Assembly (NCBI GenBank): GCA_011032825.1
Contig: JAADJZ010000003.1
Coordinates: 682,001-746,000, forward strand
DNA from: Massariosphaeria phaeospora
Taxonomy: Eukaryota > Ascomycota > Dothideomycetes > Pleosporales
Length of the DNA: 64,000 bases
Reading direction: 5' to 3'
The notes under the pieces are model-generated. The model saw only the letters and a list, made by a program, of their open reading frames with translations. It searched no databases and was not told the origin of the DNA. The position numbers and the translations under genes were made by a program. This document shows positions 35,331 through 47,352 of the stretch, one piece after another; positions within the stretch are counted from its first letter, which is position 1; every line of letters begins with the position of its first letter.

Positions 35331-36804
35331 ACTAAGAGAGCACTATTGAGATTTTTTGATCCGTGCTGGGCCCAGAATCAAGCGATAATCCTAGTCAGGG
35401 AGCGGGAAGGAGATGTCGTAGACCAGGGGAGGCTCTGACGGCGCAGAAAAGCGTATGTTGATAGCACATCAGAGACCACACGGTGGATTTCAGAAAACAA
35501 CATCTGAGGTACAAAGCCCTGTAAGATGATGTGATTGGCCTTTGTTTTGGACCCGCGAGCGTACGGTGGTGATTGCGCGACCTGTTGGCTTTTTTCGAAC
35601 AAACCCATGAGATTCAAGATCAAGGCCACATCTTGAACACACAACATCACCTAATACGTCTTCTTCATCTCTGGTCTTGTTTCCTGTTCTAACTGTTTTC
35701 ATGGCCCCTACCATGTACATTTCATTACTTTCTGAGACTATCGTGCGCACAACCGACCGCCCATCTGGAGGTTTCCTAGCATACATATTTTCCGGCTAGG
35801 GCTCTCACATAGCACAATCAATCTTGCGGTTGTTTCGTTCTTCATAGCTTCTTAGGTAGTATGCTGAACGGGCTGGCCATCGCAGAAACGTAGCGTGGGC
35901 TATATGGCGTATTCGGCTCACTCGATTGAAAGGGTGAGGTTATCCATGAGCTCCAGCGGGCTTCTGTCATGACGATGGTTCGGATGACTATCCAGGCTGT
36001 AGTGCGCTATCTGCTGAGCTTCTTTTTATCGATGAGACTGCGATCCGTCGAAGAGCGTACATGGTGGAGTGTCCGGCAATACCAGTGTGGCAAGGAAAGC
36101 TCAAGATGATGTCGCAGCTTGTTGATCATCTCTCAATCCCACTATGCTAGCTAGGCCAAGGCAAAGACTTGACAGATGGCTGCAGTGTACCCACCGCTGG
36201 GATTGGATGCCTGTCTCAGAGCAAACCGTCGAGATAATTCATCATACCCACCCAGCGATGCCAATTGCAGTCTTGAAGGTTGTTCGTTCGTATCCAAGGT
36301 AAAGCGCTAGGTTCACTTCAGCAAAGCTCATTTGTGCCTACCTTTGTACTGAGTTTGAAGTAAATAGGCAATGCCTTGATAGAATGGGGAGATGGAGAGA
36401 ACGTGTCATGATCTAAGGCTGGCTAGCATGCGAGAACTTCTGGGCAGAGATGTACCCTGGGATAGGAGGCTGAGAAAATGGGTCGAATATCTTGCAATCC
36501 GAAGGTTCGGGAATCCGCGAGTTGAAACGGCCCCGGAGGGACTTTCACGTGCCGAGCCTGGAGCATGATGCAAGTGAGGAGGGTTGATGAAGCCCCACGT
36601 GCCACAGTGGCTGAAACCGCTGAGAGTGACAGTCGACGTCATCGTCGGGATGCGAAAGTCGGCTGCTCTTCGAAACCCGAACCACATTTCGTGCTGTCAG
36701 TCACTCCAACCCTCATCGTACGAATTTTATACCCTGGAAACCCTCCCTCACTCAGTACTTGCATCAAATCTCGATTCCCTTGAAGTCCCTATCTTAGCAA
36801 CAAC
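35331..36804. other. Spacer left of the small J-protein gene
   Basis: About 1.5 kb without a supported gene. Minus-strand frames at 35378-35786 may be exon fragments of an unrecognised gene. The right end carries the promoter of the plus-strand J-protein gene. Confidence 0.4.
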
Positions 36805-37602
36805 ATGTCTCCACCCGCAGACTACTGTAAGCTCCATGGTAGCACAGTAAGGTGTCGGTATCTTACAGTACTCTATAGATATCACTCTGGGAGTTGACTC
36901 TAAAGCAACCCAACAGCAGATCCGCGATGCGTACAAGAAGTGCGTCTCCAAGACGCGAAATATCCCTCTCAACATATGATCTAACCTTTCTGCAGGGCAG
37001 CCCTGAAGAATCACCCCGATCGCGTCCCCTCCGACTCCCACGAACGCCCGGCGCGAACCAAGAAATTCCAGCAGATCAATGACGCCTATTACACACTCTC
37101 AGACCCGTCCAGGCGCCGCGAGTACGATGCCTCGCGCAGCTACTTTACCGGCTCGACCGCTACACCCGAGTCCGACGACTTCGATGAAGAAGTCCCGCGT
37201 GCTGCGCCCGGTGGCTTCAACTTCCCCTGGTCCGCTTTCGGCTTCGGATCAGCGCCCGCAGGCGAGACGGAGGAGTCGCACAACACATTCTCGAGCGAGC
37301 AGTTTGGCGGTGTCTTCGAGGAGATGCTACGAGAAGAGGGCATGGCCGAAGGAGAGCGTGCAACACCTACCGGGAAGTTCTGGAGCATCGTTGGAGGCTT
37401 GAGCGGAGGTGCGATGGGCTTCATTGTTGCCAATTTCCCGGGTATGGTTGCGGGCGCGGTCGCGGGCAATAGACTCGGCAATGTCAGAGACACGAAGGGC
37501 AAGAGCGTGTACGAAGTCTTCACTGCGCTGCCGCAAGCGGATAAGGCGAGGATGCTCACTGATCTTGCGGCTAAGGTGTTCGCTCATGCTGTTGGGTCGT
37601 GA
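36805..37602 (+). CDS. Type III DnaJ/Hsp40 protein with hydrophobic C-terminal segment
   Basis: Three exons, 36805-36826, 36879-36939 and 36996-37602, give 229 residues. The first exon encodes only seven residues plus one base. The J domain occupies residues 6-75, with YYITLGVDSKATQQQIRDAY, the HPD in KNHPDRV and a DAYYTLSDPSRRREYD end. After a Ser/Asp/Pro linker, residues 155-205 form a Gly/Ala-rich hydrophobic stretch (GGLSGGAMGFIVANFPGMVA) that could insert in a membrane. There is no Cys-rich or G/F client domain, so it is a class III J-protein that recruits an Hsp70 to a specific place. The second and third exons both start inside the J domain, and the splice phases agree. Confidence 0.92.
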
Positions 37603-38613
37603 GGGTCTTCTCCTTGAAAGGGACCCATAAGGGTCATAACGTCTTTCTAAGTACTGGCCAATAATCGATCCAAAGACTTGATGTTTATGAGTAGGAGTAA
37701 TGGTTGGGAGGGAGGTTTCAACTCACGATATCCGTCGGCACTTTTCCTCGGTTTATTTTGGTTTAGATAGGAACACATGGACACAACTACATTTGATACC
37801 AGTCGCTTTGGTTCCAGCAAGTCGAGCGCGAACTGTCATGTTCAATGGCCAGTAAATCAATCTTGGCCAGTCGCATTCGACCTCGCGCCTCGTAATCCGT
37901 ACTCGCAGCTTGCAATAAGAGACTGAGTTTGCTGGTACACAACCTCCCTGATGTTCCCTCTGTACCCTTCAGACTAAAAACTCCACCCACTTCCCTCACA
38001 CATGTCCCCTCGCACCTCTCCACCATACCCAATCACACGCTCCTCTCCATCGTTCACGCAAACCACCGTGCATAGCTTGGCGCAAATGCAAAGGTGGCTG
38101 GATGCAGGGATCGCGCCCAACCACCAAAGAGCGGTCAGCTAGCTATCCGGCGATCAGCCCCGTATCCGCATGTGAACTCCACAAGTTCATTCAACGAACA
38201 GCTCTCTTAAACTTGCAAATCTCCCTTTTGAAGCGACGTCTGTTGTCTGCGCTCTTCCTTGTTGCTTGCGACTTGAGCTTATCGATTGTGTTTGTTGACT
38301 CAGTTCCCCCGCTACTTGTGCTACCGGAGTTGAGCGCGCGCCGAGTTAGGAGAGCTGTGGAAGAGCTTGGGGGCAACTTTAAGGGTCTTTCGCCTCATCT
38401 TGCGGTATCCACTCTGTTAGGGGGTAGTGAGATCCTGACGGCGACGACACCTAGCTTGCGACTCTACGATACAGAGCTCAACACCATCTCCCATCGAATG
38501 CGCTGAACACCTCCAAGCTTCCCAGCCTCGCGCAACACACGCATCCACCCGCCCGACCTCGAACGTCCCCTCCGAACCTACACCCGTCGAAACCCTCACA
38601 CCTCACCCTCACA
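37603..38613. other. Spacer between the J-protein and glycine-rich protein genes
   Basis: About 1 kb. It contains the J-protein 3' UTR and the promoter of the next gene. The open frame at 38102-38506 has no domain support. Confidence 0.5.
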
Positions 38614-39132
38614 ATGGCAGGCTGGTTCGGCTTCGGCTCCAATTCGCGCCACCACTCGTCCTCACGCCCCGGCTACGCTCGCTCCTACGCCGGCTCCTCG
38701 TACTCCGGCTCCTCGTCGCGCCACCACTCGGGGACCTCGCGCTACAAGCGCTCACCGCGCGAAGGCTACGTCTCCTATCTGTACAACAAATTCCGGCACC
38801 TCCTGCACAAGCTGTGGGCGTACGCGCGGCGCCACCCCTTCAAAGTCTTCTTCATGGTCATAATGCCGCTGGTGTCGGGCGGCGTGCTGCACAAGCTCGC
38901 GCGGCAGTTCGGCGTCAACTTGCCGGAGGCGGGCGGCCGCGGGGCGGGCGGGGCGCGCGGTGGGTTTTCGCAGGGGAGCTATTATGGGAGTGAGGGCTAT
39001 GGGAGGGATGGTGGTGGTGGTATGGGCGGCGGTATGGGCGGTATGGGCGGGCAGATTGAGGGTATCAGTAAGATTGCGAGTGGCCTTGGGGGGTTGGCGA
39101 GTATTGCGAAGATGGCGCAGAATTTCATGTAG
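38614..39132 (+). CDS. Small single-pass, Gly/Ser/Tyr-rich protein, unknown function
   Basis: One exon of 172 residues with the start in context CACAATGGC. Residues 1-50 are rich in Ser, Arg, His and Tyr. Residues 55-75 are aromatic and basic (YLYNKFRHLLHKLWAYARRH), followed directly by a hydrophobic stretch VFFMVIMPLVSGGVLH (about 78-93) that should cross or dip into a membrane. The rest is Gly-rich with GGGM/GGM repeats and a final amphipathic helix (GLGGLASIAKMAQNF). The composition and single exon suggest an expressed, conserved fungal protein. I do not recognise a named family. Confidence 0.72.
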   Translation: MAGWFGFGSNSRHHSSSRPGYARSYAGSSYSGSSSRHHSGTSRYKRSPREGYVSYLYNKFRHLLHKLWAYARRHPFKVFFMVIMPLVSGGVLHKLARQFGVNLPEAGGRGAGGARGGFSQGSYYGSEGYGRDGGGGMGGGMGGMGGQIEGISKIASGLGGLASIAKMAQNFM

Positions 39133-39859
39133 GGGGAGTAGGAGTGCGAGGAGAGGGCTTGGATATCAGAAGGGCAGAGTGACGGGCATGAATAGTTCCG
39201 CAGGCAGGTGATATAAAGTCACGGCAGGACAGAGGAAAACGTCTAGGAGCACGGAAACGAGGACCACACCACGAACGACTAATGACCTGATCTCAGGACG
39301 ACGCTTTCATTTCCATCATCATCTATATTCACCAGCTATGTAGATACACACTACCTACCATCCTATAAGCCACAAATTGCTGGCATTGGGCGTTTCAGGC
39401 GCAAGGATACACAGGGATGTACTTCTACATCCCTTCTCACGATGGGATATATAGGGAGCCACCAAATATTCACTTCTTCGATCTTTCCAACGAATTGCCA
39501 TTTGACTTGCCTACTATTTACTCCTCCTCAGTGATCACCCAATGCACCATTATGCAAAGTCCAGCCCCCAAGAACCTGCTGCCCAGCTAAGCTATAAACA
39601 AAAAGAAGAAGAAGAAGAAGGGCTAGGAAAACGAGTATTATGCAAATTACAAAGGCGGTATCCAGAACGCGATCTCAGGTGGAGTTCCAAGGTTTGATCC
39701 AGGATATACTAACAGGTCAAAAACCCTCTCGACCCGAATCGAGCTACCCAAAATAACGGATTCCAGAAGCGATATCCAGAAAACAAACCTTCGTGACGCG
39801 CGTATGTAAAAAGAGCCTCCTCGTATGCACAAGATTTGCAAGATCCAAGTCATGAGAAC
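39133..39859. other. Convergent 3' region
   Basis: 0.73 kb between two converging genes, the glycine-rich protein (+) and the ArfGAP (-). It should hold both 3' UTRs and terminators. A short GAA-repeat run lies near 39603-39619. No gene seen. Confidence 0.5.
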
Positions 39860-42062
39860 CTAGCGCCTGAAACTCGCGCTGAGTCCTGAAAACGCGTCGG
39901 GCGAATGCCGGCCGCCCACCAGGCCTGCAAAATCGACACTCTCGTTGCTGACATGTCTCACACCGGGCGCCTGTGCGGCTACGCCTCCTGGCTGGGGCGC
40001 TGAGAGCTGTTGGACCGGCTGGGAGCCCTGGTTTTGAGCGAAAGGGTTCATGTGACCGATTGCTGGAATTGTGGAGGCTGCAGCTGGAGCTTGGACTGGC
40101 GCAGAGGGAGTCTGAGTTTGCTCGGTGTGTTGGGGAGCTAGCTGGGGGTAGTTGTATAATGCGAGGATGGAGTTCTTATCGAAGCCGCTAGGGGTTTGTT
40201 GGTATTGCGGTTGCTGATAACTTTGTTGCTGGTAGCTGGATTGCTGGCTCTGCCAAGGGTTTGATGCTTGAGCAGGTGGGGCTTGATTCTGTATTGGCTG
40301 CTGCTGCTGTTGTTGATGTTGTTGCTGTTGCGCCATGAATGGATTCGGTGCCTGCTGGTATTGTTGATGTTGATACTGCGGCACTTGAGGTTGGACTTGG
40401 GCCTGGACTTGAGGTTGTTGCTGCGTCTGTGCCTGTGCCTGACCGAAAGGATTCGAGTTCATCGAGTTGGCAGAAGTAAACATCTGGCTTCTTGTGGACT
40501 TTAAGAATGGATTGCCGGGGCTTGTAGGTGAGGAGATGGATTGATATTGAGGCTGAGGTTGTTGGTAGAAAGACGAATATTGCTGCGGCATTTGTGGCAT
40601 AGGAGGGGGTGTAAAAGACTGGAGGAATGGGTTCGTTTGAGGGTATTGTGGAGTTTGGGGCTGCCCATAACCTCCTGTTCGGTTGGGAAATAACTGTTGT
40701 GGGGGTTGCTGGGTAGAGAGCTGGAGACCCTGAAAAGACTGTTCCAACCCTTGCTGTTGATGCTGGCCAAATGGATTTTGCTGCTGAGCGATTGCCTGTT
40801 GCTGTTCGGGATACGCCTGCTGCTGGTAAGATCCCTGCTGTGTTTGGGACAAGAAAGGATTATATGAGTTAGACTGGGACGATTGGTGTGCTGAAGCAAC
40901 TCCATAGGACGATTGTTGAGTATGCACAGGCGCCGCATAGTGCTGCTGCTGCGGTAAGGGTGCTACGGTATCTAGCGCTTCGAATGGGTTCGTGGAGACG
41001 GGGGCTGCGGGAGCCGTGTTCGTTCTTTCGATAGAGATCCCATTGACGCCCGACTTTATAGGTGGTGTAGGGGTGCTTCCCCTCGATTTGACAGGATTCT
41101 GCTCTCCCAACCTGATGAGCGCTTCCACAGACTTATCCAAGTTGCCGTTGAGTCCCTTCAAAACTGTCAAATTACGTTTCTCGTCTGCGAACCCCATGTC
41201 TCGTAGAGTAGCTAGCTTCGAGTCGAGACCATCCCCTGAGGTGTTTACATGGGAGCCAAACACCCTCGACGGCTTGTTCACTCTTGGCGGTGAGGTATCA
41301 TGGCCACTGTATGCTCCCAAGCCTGGAGATTGTGGGGGTGTAGCAGAGCGCGGAAACGTGTTGTTTTTCTGAAGTCCAAATCCGAACCGTCGCGTCGGCT
41401 TCGGCGGCAGCGGTGGGGGTCGGTCGTCAGAGCTCGTGCTACCCGTGTTCTGTCGCGTTCCTGGCTGTGAATCATTCATCAGAGTCCGATGTTCGTACTT
41501 CTGCCGTATGAATCGCTCCATTGCGCTTTCCACTTCGTCGATGTCTATTGGTATCTGCGGCTTAACGTTGCGGGGGTTGTAGGTCTTGTTGGATTCGGTG
41601 TTGCCGAGGCGCTTCATGTTCTAACTGCTGTCAGCAGCGTACTTGTATATGGCAGAGATGGCGCGTCTCACATCTACTTGAGCATTGTCCCACTTGTCCA
41701 TGCTCAGCGACTTGACTTTAGAAAGATGCGTGCCCAGCTTACGGTGGAGCGCGGCGCACCGCAGGCAAAGGAAGATGCCCAACTGGAATCGCATTAGCAA
41801 ATCGCGGATTGAACATGTGTCACCGATCGCCCAGATAGCCTGTCGTGGTATGTAAAGGAAGCAAAAGCACTCACACTCCAGCTCGCCCATCCTGTCGCAC
41901 ATGGTCAGTACTTGCGCAACCACGCCGGAAGCACGGAGGAGACTTACCTGGATTGCGCGCGCCGCAGTCGGCACACGTACCATTGCCAGGGACTGTCTTG
42001 ATCAGTTCCTGCAGAGTTCGCTCGTTCCGCGCCTGCTGGCGCTTGTTCAACGCGGAAGCCAT
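39860..42062 (-). CDS. ArfGAP with UBA domain and Q-rich, NPF-bearing tail (Gts1-like)
   Basis: Four exons, 42062-41948, 41891-41875, 41782-41672 and 41620-39860, give about 667 residues. Exon 2 is only 17 bp. The ArfGAP zinc finger is complete: Cys30, Cys33, Cys50 and Cys53 in the C-x2-C-x16-C-x2-C pattern, followed by the catalytic arginine in ALHRKLG (about Arg58). A UBA-like domain occupies about 213-255 (LDSKLATLRDMGF and downstream). From 290 on the protein is Gln-rich, with poly-Gln runs and eight NPF tripeptides, the ligand of EH domains in endocytic adaptors. The order ArfGAP, UBA, Gln-rich is that of yeast Gts1. It should speed GTP hydrolysis on Arf at Golgi or endosomal membranes. 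The CAG-type repeats in the tail make its length likely to vary between strains. Confidence 0.94.
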
Positions 42063-45000
42063 GTGGTGCGCACGAGGGGCTCCTGCGAGATCGAGAGAGG
42101 AAGCGGCGAGCGTGCGGCAGGGCAAACCGGTGGGGAAATTCGAAAGCTGGGGGCAGGCGGGCAGTCGCCTCGGATCGCGGCGGGAATTATCGCAAGTAGG
42201 CTGTTTCCATGGCGGGAGGGGGTTAGGGAGAGAGGGCGAGGAAAGGGGACGGATCTCGACGTGGTCGCATACGTTCTAGTCTATCGGGAGTGAAGCGAGT
42301 CAAGTGGTCAACAAGTGCTCAGCGTGGGAAGCATGCAACTGCAAAGCATACAGTTGCATCCGAGGGCCTGGATAGAGCACGGTTTTATCTAGATTACTGC
42401 TTGCCTACCCGTCTACCTCTCTGTCTGAGTCCCCAGCCTTTCCCAGCAGTAACGCCTGCGCGCCTCAGGAGCCGGCCTTTACGGGGGGCATCTCACGCAC
42501 GTTCAACACTTCGACCTGCCAGAATCGAGCAGGTCATGTGGCAGCCGCATGAAGGCCGCCAATCGCTCGAAGCCCGTCTTGTCCAGAGTGCCGTGCGTGC
42601 CCAGGTAGCATCCTCCTCTTGTCACAGAGGCAGTGAAAATTGGCTGTGGAAACAACATTGCGCACTACATCGATCTGGAACAAGATACAAGACTATCGTG
42701 GACAGAAGATCGAGCTGACAAGGCCGGGGTTATCAGCCTGGCTTTTGGCATGTCGCACCTGGCTGTGCTGCGCAAGAAGCTTCACGGTTGAAAAATGTAT
42801 GGTCACGCTGTTGGGCTAAAGTTCCATGGGACGAAGCAGGAGCCTGATGGTGCCGGAGTTGGGGTTGCTCTTGTACGCCAATATGACCTGTCACTCTGTG
42901 GGATAAAGAGCAAAGGTTGATTATGCGTTCTGAAGTTATGAATGTGTGAGGAGCAGAAGTTTGGCGCGCAGAGCGGACGGGAATTTGAGTGTCTCGGCAC
43001 AGCTTCGGTACCGCCAGCTGACTAAAGCACTGAGTTTTCTCCCACTCCAATTTTTTTTTCCCAGAAACCTTCCAACAACCACAACTCATTAGCATCCCAT
43101 CCACCTCCGCGTCCACAATCCATATCCATGCACGCATGCACTTGTGGACGCCAGCTCGAAGGGACTGATTCGATTCTTTGTCGTTCCTGAGCTCGCGGCT
43201 TGCTCTGATTGTATTACACCCCACTTGTGACTGCTTCCTGGATCACTTCCATGTCCTTGGAGCAACAGTCCCCTCAGTGGGAGATTGAATAAGGTTTTTA
43301 GCAGGACCGTGTCTTCTCCACCCTATGCATTGCCAACGCACGAATGTGTGGGACTTAATCAAGGACAAACATGCTGCCATAGCTGCGACTTAGTCGCATG
43401 ATACTTGCCCGAAGTTTACGCAGGACCGCATGCTTACGTATCACAAGTAGTGTTTCTTGTGTATTGGGTTGAAAAATCCCCAGCTTGCACTATGTGGACA
43501 GGCCAACCATTCCCATAGGCCTTCAAAATTGATCTAGCCGTCAGCGTTCGCAGTCTTCTCGTCGAAATTCCTTTGGCAATGCGCCTTCTATTTCCCAAGT
43601 AAAATGGCTGATGAACTATGATAAAGTACGTATCCTCCACGTTATGCACAGCCGCAGTTAATTTACAGGGTTTGGCTTTCTATCAGATACGGATATACGA
43701 CCTCTGTGGCTGTGCATCTTTCCCAACATCAGGCACCATTGACCCGTGTGTCTGTCAAGCTGAGGATCCCGACACGCGCATGCCGGTCTTACCTTGGGAG
43801 AGATAGCCGCATAGTACAGGTTCGCTCGATCCGAGGTCGGGCGCAAGCTGGCGTCGGCGCCTCACAGGAGTTCGCCGTGTCCGTGATCTTCAGACTAACA
43901 TGTAAGGCTGTGAAGGTGTTTACAGCCCTGTTAACAAGAATAACTTACCATAGCGTTCGAGATTGGGGCGCAAGAAAGCCACAGTCTGCGGCTACTGCAT
44001 GTGCCGTAAAGTACATAAAGATCCGGAGCAACTCTTCACCGGTCTTACTTCGCGGTTGTCCGACATCCCTTGGGACCATCCAACTCGAAAACAGACTCAC
44101 GTCATAATTTGATCACCTAGAGCGGACACCAAAACTAGTCTTGCTAGATCGAACATACTCGATGCAGCTATAATTCCTCCTATCTTCAGCTCGGCTTCGA
44201 ACGATCCGCCATATCGCCGAATTCCTGAACACCAAGGAACGAACGAGCTCGTGCAGATCAAACCGAAGACGCCGAAGTAGACATCCTTATGGAATCGTCG
44301 ATCTCTTCCCTCCCACCACACGCCCTGGTAACGCAGTCATGAAACAGACAAACAAGTTTCCAGCCTATACGGTGGGCACCCACAAAAGAGAAGCTGCAGA
44401 ACACCCTGTCTCGGTAGCTAAGTGAGCCTTCCCGCCTAGTTCTATGCTGTTGAATCAATGCTGGACTCCGGCTCCGCCGACGAACGGCTATTTTACTTAT
44501 CGGGGACGGCGATCAGAAGACTGCAGCCAACTTAACTCTCAGACAATTGGTACTTGTTAGTAACCTCTGACCTCGTAGTTGTGGGTAATGTCTCAACAAA
44601 TATCCGGTGGCTTCGCCCGCAGTATGATGTACAAAGCGGCGTATCGGGCATTGGATATAGAATGGATTAGTTGGCTCTTTACAGTGAACGGTCGAGAAAC
44701 CGGGGAGCCTCATGGAGACCTTTCTTGTGGCTATTGCGTTCAGAAAGCCGAGAAAGCCACATGGACTACCCATTCTTTATCAAACTAGGTACTACGCAAA
44801 TAGAAAATTTTAGGATTTAATACAGATACTGGTACTTGTACCTCGTTTTGCCGATGTCAACCAACACAGCTGTAGAGGGTTCGCATCTACCGGCAGCTTC
44901 TTTGAGGCATGTCAGAACATAAAGGCATGGAGTTCAGTTAAGACAGAAAGAGGGTCAGAAGATACATGGCGAACGAGGCAGAGCCTACTTGGCGTGCTTC

Positions 45001-46730
45001 TAGAACCGACCCCGCTTCATTATGTGGTTTCCACTTAGAGCAAGTGCATGATGTCTTGAAAAATGGTTGTCGTTGCGGTGTGCCTGAGCGCCCATTTTCG
45101 TGGCTGTGCAAAAACGCGGCCAGTGGTTGGTCGCTGCCTCAGCCGGTTGTGCGGTGATTGGATGACCGTTTCGTAGCGGCTGCAGATCGGAAGCCATCCA
45201 CCGCTTCAGTTGACTTCTGCTTTGGCATTATCCTCCGCCCTGCCAGACCACACCGAGTCTCCCCATACAGCTCACCGACGAAAGCTGCCTTGTGACCCGC
45301 TAATGAACAATGTTCATGGCTGATATTCTACATGGACGGTCGGTGACGGCCGACTATAGCTTCGGCTTCAACGCTCTCCCCAGCAGTAATGACAGGCACG
45401 GCCCCAGGGCGTCAGATACCGGCGTTCCACAGCGTGCAGGACAGCTGAGGCCCTTGTTGTTGCGGTATAGTGACACTCCTCTTTCCCTGGGCAATGCGGC
45501 TGATGCTAAGTCCAACACGTTGTAGATATGCGACAAATGATGTCAAAACACAAGACCTACTCTATATGACAAACGACATCGGTAACCGACGGCTGGAGCA
45601 CTGCCCCATCTTGATTTCAATGCAAGAAGATGGAATGTTTGGATCTTTTCCTCTTATGAGCCATGGCAGGTCCAGTAATGCTGCTGCCTCAGCGCCTTCA
45701 GTCGCATGAGGCTCGGAGCTGAACCGGCCTCAGAACAACAGCGTCACCACTGCGGCTCTCCCGAGAAATCGTCCCAGTCCAACGGTAACAATCCATGCAG
45801 GTACTTCGACAGGATCTTATCTCATCCGCTAGGCGAGTACGGAACGGCTTTTCCTAGACCAAGGTATCCAATCACTGTCCCCCATTCGCTCGCAGAGTGC
45901 TCTTAGTGTGGGAGTACATTGCTTCTGACATGGCTGTAAGATGCTAGCTGGTGGATGTAGCTGTGGAGATCGACGTAATGGGCGCCAGAGGCCGCATACT
46001 GACAGTCCGGGCCTGCCGAGCTGGCCTCCTTGTAACAACTAGGCTATCTTTACTTTCTCAAACCTTCCTCCGGGACATGCATCGTCTACACACTCTTCGG
46101 TGCCTTGCGTCGATGCCTAAAATCACTGTTGACTCTTCCCGTTATCCGTTCGCGTTCTAGTCTCCGATCTTTTCGGAGGACATCGCCAATCAGGAATCTT
46201 TCAGCGCCGAAGCCTCGCATCCCCACTGGTTTGGCTCAAGGATTGTTGACTCCACCGACGATCCCGGTGGCTTTTGTCATCCTAAATTAGGCCTGTCGCT
46301 CTACAAACGATGGTATGTATAGCCCCATATGTGCCGTGTGTGGACTCATCCTTTACCCACTGAGTCCCTCGTTCCCGTTTCATCTGTGCCCCAACAATCA
46401 TTCACTTTCTTCTGTTGTTTAGTAGTAACCTACTACGCCTTTTAACTTGGACGAACAAGTTCTCGATTGAACTACGCGACGCCTCCACCATACAACCGTG
46501 TGTCTCGAACCATATTTGGCCAGATCCCAGGTGGACTGTCTAGATATGAGGCAGTCTTGAATGATCCTAACTCCTCTTATACACGCCAAGTAGCTCTCCG
46601 AACGCCGAGTAGACCAATAACCTTTCGGACGCCACTGCTGTTTCCGATCAGCGAATTACAGTTAAGGGTCCTCAGCATTGATCATTTTCCCTAGTTTAAA
46701 CCTGCTGTGGATTGGTAATCGAGAAGGCCA
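42063..46730. other. Gene-poor region
   Basis: About 4.7 kb with no gene I can support. Open frames are under 165 codons, lack domain signals and overlap on both strands. A minus-strand frame at 44097-44321 encodes a hydrophobic stretch and ends near a GTGAGT donor, so it might be an exon of a worn-out membrane-protein gene. I could not find its partners. The left end includes the ArfGAP promoter. Confidence 0.45.
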
Positions 46731-47352
46731 ATGTCTCAACACCACCAAACCAGTGTTCAACAGTCAAATTCTCCTGGGGGATCCTCAACCTCCGGCAGAG
46801 AACCGTCTGGGTCGAAGGCGGATGAATGGTCGGAAGTCAAGGACCCCTCCGAGCGGAGAAAGATCCAGAACAAGCTTGCTCAACGCCGGTTCCGTGAGTT
46901 TCACTTGATGTCCGTCGGCCAATTCAAGTCACATTCTAATACTAGTAGGGGATAAAAAGCGGGAACAAACCGAAGACGCCGAACGGGAAGTGGAGAACCA
47001 AAGACGGGCTGGAAGCTCCTACGCCTCACCGGAGCCTGGCGATATTGACCAAAGAGAGGAACTATCAGGTCTGCCTTGGGGCGGAATATCGATGCGGCAT
47101 ATTGTTGAATCTGGCAAAAGTAAAGAGCAAAGCTCCCAACAAAGCTCTAGAGAGAACTCCGTATATGCCGCCGCTTCACGTACAGGAGGGAGTAGTAGGT
47201 GAGACACCCAGTGAGTCGGTCTTTCGGATGCGCTGGCATACCGTAACTGACACCTTTGCAGGCTGGGTCTGCGCCTTACCGATCAATTCGCACGAGGGTA
47301 CCCTGCTTGGAGATTTTTCCCATACCCGCACTCGGGTTGGCGCTCAAGATGA
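46731..47352 (+). CDS. bZIP-type transcription factor-like protein
   Basis: Three exons, 46731-46893, 46949-47198 and 47262-47352, give about 167 residues. Splicing across the first 55-bp intron (GTGAGT to TAG) joins ERRKIQNKLAQRRFR to DKKREQ, producing the fungal bZIP basic region with the Asn-x7-Arg spacing (N in QNKLAQRRF to the following R). The segment after it, ENQRRAGSSYASPEP, and LSGLPWGGISMRHIVESGK are shared with an uncharacterised ascomycete bZIP family. No leucine heptads follow the basic region, so dimerisation must be weak or unusual. The third exon is the least certain: two donors (47194 and 47199) give different C-termini. It sits alone in a gene-poor stretch. Nuclear DNA binding is inferred from the basic region only. 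Confidence 0.75.

Noticed and set aside
44097..44458. Minus-strand hydrophobic frame with a nearby GTGAGT donor
   Set aside because: Could be a membrane-protein exon, but no matching upstream or downstream exon or known motif was found.
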